Notes under the pieces: model-generated
Databases searched by the model: none
What the model was told of the DNA's origin: nothing
What the model saw: only the letters and a program-made list of their open reading frames with translations
Source of the DNA: Phytohabitans houttuyneae
GTDB taxonomy: Bacteria; Actinomycetota; Actinomycetes; Mycobacteriales; Micromonosporaceae
Reading direction: 5' to 3'
DNA: 64,000 nucleotides
NCBI RefSeq assembly: GCF_011764425.1
Contig: NZ_BLPF01000001.1
Location: forward strand, 558,001 to 622,000
Translations under genes and position numbers: made by a program
In this document: piece after piece, positions 60,302 through 64,000 of the stretch
Layout: the number at the start of each line of letters is the position of its first letter
Position numbering within the stretch: position 1 is the first letter of the stretch

Positions 60302-60329
60302 ACTTGGCGTTCACTTGGCAGCCACTTGG
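60302..60329. promoter_or_regulatory. SARP-type direct repeats, array 2 (three ACTTGG at 11-bp period)
   Basis: Identical ACTTGG at 60302, 60313 and 60324. This array may strengthen array 1 or serve the rightward GGPP synthase operon, whose promoter is not clear (AATGAT at 60345-60350 is a possible -10). Confidence 0.65.
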
Positions 60330-60859
60330 AATGGCGATCGGAAAAATGATCTAAAAGAGAACTACTGATGAATGGACTAGGCTCCATCATGGACTGTTGC
60401 TATCGAAGAACGACGTTGCTATCTTACGTGGTGCCGGGACCCGGCTTCGCTGTTGAAACCACTCCAATCGGTCGGTCAAAACGGGGGAAGTGACGTGGGA
60501 CCGTATTTCTGAGACATCGCGCACGCCTAAAAGGGCGCGCTGCCTGCGCCCTGCTGCCACCGGCCCGGCGGCTCGACGTCTAGTCCTTTGTAGACGCTCG
60601 CTGGCGCCCATGCTCGCGCGCCGTTCCCGGGCGTACGCCCCTGCGCGGTCAGTGGTGGCACCGGTCCGGCACCGCGCAGCGCCGCGCGTGCCGCTGCCCG
60701 TCCTCGACCGCCCGCCGTGCCGTGCCGCTCCGGCGCTTCGGCAGGCCTCGCATCCGGTTACCCGCCGATGCGCATCGCGCCCGGCGGCGCGCCGGTCCGG
60801 TGGACGGTTCTCTGCCCGACACGCCCGGTCGCGCCGGCGGCCGTAGCACGGGAGACGAC
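60330..60859. other. 530-base leader/intergenic region without a credible gene
   Basis: Long leader before the second GGPP synthase. Base composition is locally AT-richer at 60330-60480, then reverts to GC-rich DNA whose frames have poor codon use. No recognisable RNA gene or riboswitch was found by eye. Confidence 0.5.
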
Positions 60860-61933
60860 GTGACCACGATCAACACCAAGCCCGCACCGGATACCTCGAC
60901 CGCACCACCCCGAGTCCTCCGCCAGCACCTCATGGAGCTGGTGGAGGAGCAGCTCAGCGAGTTCTTCCGCGTCGAGCGGGACCGCCGCTCGCGCGCGCAC
61001 AGCCGGGCCGCGGACCTCGTCGGTTCGGTCGCCGACCTGGTGGCCGCCGGCGGCAAGCGGATCCGCCCCGCCTTCTGCATCAGCGGCTTCCTGGCCGCCG
61101 GGGGCGATCCTGACGACCACCGGGTGCTGCCGGCCGCCAGCGCGCTGGAGCTGCTGCACGCGTCCGCGCTGATCCACGACGACATCATGGATGCGGCGAC
61201 GCGGCGGCGCGGCGTCCCCACGGTGCACGAGCAGCACTCGGCCACCCACCGGATGCTCGGCTGGCGCGGCGAGGACCGCCGGTACGGCGAGGGCGTCGCC
61301 GTCCTGGCCGGCGACCTGGCGCTGGTCTACGCCGACCAGTTCATGGCGGCCGCGCCGCCGCTCGTCGACGCGCTCTGGGCCGAGCTGCGGGCCGAGCTGA
61401 TCGTCGGGCAGTTCGTCGAGGTGCACGTCGCGGCCGCGGCCGACTTCCCCATCGACCCGGAGCTGGCCCGGTGGATCGCGGTGGCCAAGTCCGGCCGGTA
61501 CACGATCCACCGCCCGCTGGAGGTCGGCGCGGCGATCGCCGGGCGCCCGGACCTGGCCGACGCGTTCGAGGCGTACGGCGCCGCCATCGGCGAGGCGTTC
61601 CAGCTGCGGGACGACCTCATGGACGCGTTCGGCGACGGGCAGGTCACCGGCAAGCCGCACGGGCTGGACATCGAGCAGCACCGGATGACCCTGCTGCTGG
61701 GCCTTGCCATGAAGCGCGACGTCGGCATCGGCGACCTTGTCTCGTCGAACGCCACGCGTTCGGGCCGGCTGCGCCGCAGGCTGCAGGACACCGGCGTACG
61801 CGTCGACGTCGAAGAGCACATCGACCGGCTCGTCGAGGAGGGCTGCCGGGCCATCGCCAAGGCCCCGCTGGCGGCCGGCTGGCGGGAAGAGCTGACCGAG
61901 ATGGCCCACCTCGTGGCCTACCGCGACCGATGA
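60860..61933 (+). CDS. polyprenyl diphosphate synthase 2 (probable GGPP synthase)
   Basis: 357 residues from GTG with GGGAGA upstream. First Asp-rich motif DDIMD at 107-111 (ALIHDDIMDAATRRRG), second DDLMDAFGD (about 250), AGGKRIRPAF near 64. Small residues (Ser, Ala) before the first motif again favour a C20 product. It differs clearly from synthase 1 in the mevalonate operon, so the two may make different chain lengths for the ABBA and UbiA prenyltransferases. Its stop overlaps the UbiA start (ATGA). Confidence 0.92.
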   Translation: MTTINTKPAPDTSTAPPRVLRQHLMELVEEQLSEFFRVERDRRSRAHSRAADLVGSVADLVAAGGKRIRPAFCISGFLAAGGDPDDHRVLPAASALELLHASALIHDDIMDAATRRRGVPTVHEQHSATHRMLGWRGEDRRYGEGVAVLAGDLALVYADQFMAAAPPLVDALWAELRAELIVGQFVEVHVAAAADFPIDPELARWIAVAKSGRYTIHRPLEVGAAIAGRPDLADAFEAYGAAIGEAFQLRDDLMDAFGDGQVTGKPHGLDIEQHRMTLLLGLAMKRDVGIGDLVSSNATRSGRLRRRLQDTGVRVDVEEHIDRLVEEGCRAIAKAPLAAGWREELTEMAHLVAYRDR

Positions 61934-62937
61934 CCGCCACCGCCTCCGACAACGACCTCGCGGAGAGGAAGCGAGCTGCCATGAGTTCCGAGATCTCCAC
62001 GGGCCGGCTGGTCCCGTCTCCGTGGCAGACCTTCGTGGGGCTGGTACGCATCTCGAAGGTCTCGGTGTACCTGCACTTCTTCCCGTGGACGCTGGCGGCC
62101 CTGCTGCTCAGCCCCGCGGCACTCGACCGGGCGGGCGCGCTGCCGGCGATGGCCCTGCTCCTGCTGTCGTCGGCCGGCATCGTGGCGGCGACCGCCGCGG
62201 CGGACGACATCGTGGGCCTGCGCAACGGCAGCGACGCGGCCAACTACACCCGGCCCGGATTCCGCCGCGACATCCGGCGCAAGCCGTTGCTCAGCGGCGC
62301 GATCACGCTGCGCCAGGCGATCGTCTTCGCGGTGCTCGCGGAGGCCTTCGCCGTGGTCACCGGCGTCGCCGCGTTCGCCGCGCTGGACTGGGACGTGCCG
62401 ATGTCCGCGGTGGTCATCTTCATCGCGTGCGCCGTGCTCGGCCCGCAGTACTCGTGGGGCCTGCGGTTCAGCTACCACATCGGCGGCTCGGAGCTGCTGC
62501 TCGGCGTCGGCACCGTCGGCGGGATGCTGTTTCCCTACCTGGCGGTGGAGGGCCACTGGACCCGGGCCGCGGTGCTGCAGGGCGTGCTCATGGGCCTGTG
62601 GCTGGTCATGCTCGTGTCCTGCTCCAATGTGGGCGACCGGGACGGTGACGCGGCGGTGGGACGCCGCACGCTGCCGGTGGCCGCGCCGATGTGGGTGGTC
62701 AAGGGCGCCGTGGTGGTGTACCTGTTCATCTCGGTGACCACGATCACGGCGCTGTCCACATTGACCACGATGCCGTGGTGGACCGCGCTGGCCCTGCTGC
62801 CGGCCACCGTGCTGCACGCCGCTCAGGTGCACCTCGCCGTGGTGCGCGGCCGCTGGCGGGTCGCGCGGGTGTCCGCGTTCGTCGCCTACGACCTCGGCTT
62901 CCTCGGCCTCGTGGCCGCCAACCTGTTCGCCCGGTGA
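61930..62937 (+). CDS. UbiA-superfamily prenyltransferase, MenA-like
   Basis: 335 residues from ATG 61930 (coupled to the synthase stop); ATG 61981 with a GAGAGGA site is an alternative giving 318. Integral membrane enzyme with about eight helices. First metal motif region ADDIVGLRNGSDAANY and second SNVGDRDGDAAVGRRTLPV resemble MenA (dihydroxynaphthoate polyprenyltransferase) more than UbiA. It should transfer a long chain, from the adjoining synthase, to a naphthol-like or aminophenol ring. The first motif lacks the usual leading Asn (Asp instead). Confidence 0.88.
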   Translation: MTATASDNDLAERKRAAMSSEISTGRLVPSPWQTFVGLVRISKVSVYLHFFPWTLAALLLSPAALDRAGALPAMALLLLSSAGIVAATAAADDIVGLRNGSDAANYTRPGFRRDIRRKPLLSGAITLRQAIVFAVLAEAFAVVTGVAAFAALDWDVPMSAVVIFIACAVLGPQYSWGLRFSYHIGGSELLLGVGTVGGMLFPYLAVEGHWTRAAVLQGVLMGLWLVMLVSCSNVGDRDGDAAVGRRTLPVAAPMWVVKGAVVVYLFISVTTITALSTLTTMPWWTALALLPATVLHAAQVHLAVVRGRWRVARVSAFVAYDLGFLGLVAANLFAR

Positions 62938-62971
62938 CGCCGGGCCCCTCAATCCTCTAAGGACGATCCAC

Positions 62972-64000
62972 ATGGGACAGCGCCGGCAATCCCCGTACCA
63001 CATTGGACACCTGTTCCACTGGCACGCCGAACGGCGGCGGCAGGCGGTCGTCCACCTCGACCGCCCCCTCGACGTCGCTCCCGGGGGCGGCACGGTGTAC
63101 GACGCGGCCGCCCTGGCGGGGACGGTCGACGAGCTCACCGACTGCCTGTACGAGGCCGGGCTGCGGGCCGGCGACCGGGTGGTGGTCGCCAAGGACAACC
63201 ACTACGACATGCCGCTGCTGGCCGCGGGCGCCGCCCGGATCGGCGCGCTGCCGGTCATGCTCGCCCCGATCGCGTCCGTGGAGACCGTGCGGAAGCTGAT
63301 CGAGCGGGCCCAGCCGGCGCTGCTCGTCGCCGGTACCGGACTGCTGGCCCGGGCGGAGGCCGCCGGCATCAAGCTCGCCGACCCGGGTGTCCGCACGATC
63401 GCGGTGGGCGCGCCGGCCGGCGAACTGCCCTCCGGCACACTGACCCTCGACGAGGTGCGCCACGGCGCGCGGGCTCCGGTGCGGGTCGGCGGCGCCGACG
63501 ATCCGATGATCTCCACGCACACCTCCGGCACCACCGGCGTACCCAAGCTGGTCGTGCACACCGCCAACACCGCGATCGGGCGGTTTCCGGCGCGGATGGA
63601 GCGCTGCCCCATCCCGTTCCTGACCACCCGGCACGCCGACGTGACGGCCGCCGCGGTCTCGTTCGCCCACATCCGGGTGATGGCGTGGACCGCCTCGCAG
63701 CTGAAGATGGCGCCGAGCAAGGTGGTGGCGATCTCCGATCCCGGCCTGGCGACCGTGGAGCGGATGCTCGACGAGCACCGGCCGACGATGCTGGAGGCGC
63801 TGCCCAACATGTTCCAGCACTGGGAGGCGCTGGTCGCGCGGCGACCGGAGCTGTTCGCCCAGGTGCGGCTCTACGTGACCACCTTCGACGCGGTGCACGC
63901 CCGGACCGTCCGCACGTTCCTGAACGCGTCCCACCGCCGGTTTCCGGTGTGGGGCTGGGGACTCGGCCAGTCGGAGATCACCGGCATCATCGTCAACCTG
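62972..64000 (+). CDS. AMP-forming ligase-like enzyme 2 (3' truncated by window edge)
   Basis: First 343 residues of an ANL-superfamily enzyme; frame open to the edge. THTSGTTGVPKLVVHT (about 185), LEALPNMFQHWEAL and WGWGLGQSEITGII are seen; the C-terminal lid is outside. AAGGA before the ATG. Paralogue of ligase 1 at 58533. Third in the GGPP synthase-UbiA operon. The missing half would hold the catalytic Lys, so activity cannot be judged. Confidence 0.85.
   Translation, partial: MGQRRQSPYHIGHLFHWHAERRRQAVVHLDRPLDVAPGGGTVYDAAALAGTVDELTDCLYEAGLRAGDRVVVAKDNHYDMPLLAAGAARIGALPVMLAPIASVETVRKLIERAQPALLVAGTGLLARAEAAGIKLADPGVRTIAVGAPAGELPSGTLTLDEVRHGARAPVRVGGADDPMISTHTSGTTGVPKLVVHTANTAIGRFPARMERCPIPFLTTRHADVTAAAVSFAHIRVMAWTASQLKMAPSKVVAISDPGLATVERMLDEHRPTMLEALPNMFQHWEALVARRPELFAQVRLYVTTFDAVHARTVRTFLNASHRRFPVWGWGLGQSEITGIIVNL

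Noticed and set aside
60490-60846. Possible 118-residue gene before GGPP synthase 2
   Set aside because: Arg/Ala/Pro-rich, codon use unlike neighbours, no motif; only a GTG with a GGGGGAA site supports it.
1-64000. tRNA or rRNA genes, CRISPR arrays, transposases or attachment sites
   Set aside because: None could be recognised by eye; no direct-repeat/spacer pattern, no transposase or integrase-like protein.

Overview
The window is about 72% G+C, with GTG/TTG starts, ATGA/GTGA-type gene overlaps, AGGAGG-type ribosome sites, SARP/LAL/StrR-type regulators and several actinobacterial DUF membrane families. This points to a filamentous actinomycete; a Micromonosporaceae-like genus is a guess. 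Almost everything from about 2.7 kb to the right edge looks like one specialised-metabolite supercluster. The left 2.7 kb (end of an MFS pump, a pentapeptide-repeat protein, a small protein and a SUKH-like protein) looks like ordinary flanking DNA.

Left half (2.7-25.2 kb), aminohydroxybenzoate module. A nine-gene leftward operon (23035 to 14255) encodes aspartate kinase, a GriI-like aldolase, a GriH-like 3-dehydroquinate synthase II, an amidohydrolase, a PaaK-like ligase, a salicylate-hydroxylase-like flavoenzyme, a 2,3-dihydro-3-hydroxyanthranilate dehydrogenase-like SDR, a PhzD-like isochorismatase and an atypical SDR. The divergent gene is a PhzE-like ADIC synthase. A second leftward group has a DUF485/ActP-type symporter pair and then a flavin hydroxylase, a FabH-like KSIII, an ACP and a class II DAHP synthase. 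Together they predict two C7N acids: 3-hydroxyanthranilate from chorismate, and 3-amino-4-hydroxybenzoate from aspartate semialdehyde. The ligase/ACP/KSIII/amidohydrolase set is like that of nataxazole/A33853-type benzoxazole pathways. A dibenzodiazepinone is the main alternative product class.

Middle (25.2-46 kb), regulation, export and isoprenoid supply. It holds a two-component system, small membrane proteins, a membrane-anchored multicopper oxidase, an ABBA prenyltransferase, a mevalonate operon (GGPP synthase, MVK, MVD, PMK, HMGR, HMGS), two LuxR-type regulators and an MMPL exporter. The type 2 IPP isomerase usual between PMK and HMGR is absent; a type 1 isomerase sits at 50.4 kb.

Right half (46-64 kb), THN meroterpenoid module. 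It has an AfsR-like SARP regulator, a YceI protein and a ten-gene leftward operon (60116 to 50371): AMP ligase, methyltransferase, DUF3050, RppA (THN synthase), MomA-like cupin, aminotransferase, methyltransferase, two NphB-like prenyltransferases and type 1 IDI. Rightward are a second GGPP-type synthase, a MenA-like UbiA prenyltransferase and a second AMP ligase cut by the window edge. A vanadium-haloperoxidase-fold protein at 3.9 kb, which lacks both expected histidines, also fits naphthoquinone meroterpenoid chemistry.

Shared control elements tie the halves together. A 33-bp box with fixed spacing to its promoter occurs at 3.8, 6.9 and 46.06 kb, and its palindromic core recurs at 38.46 kb. 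A StrR/NovG-type operator lies before the LAL regulator at 38.6 kb and matches the StrR-family regulator at 5.8 kb. Arrays of 11-bp-spaced SARP-type repeats lie between the ligase and GGPP synthase operons. A TACTG-N6-CAGTA palindrome occurs at both the two-component and the MMPL promoters. Seven apparent -1 frameshifts, all in or beside short G/C runs, affect six otherwise intact genes and look like sequencing errors, though that is unproven.
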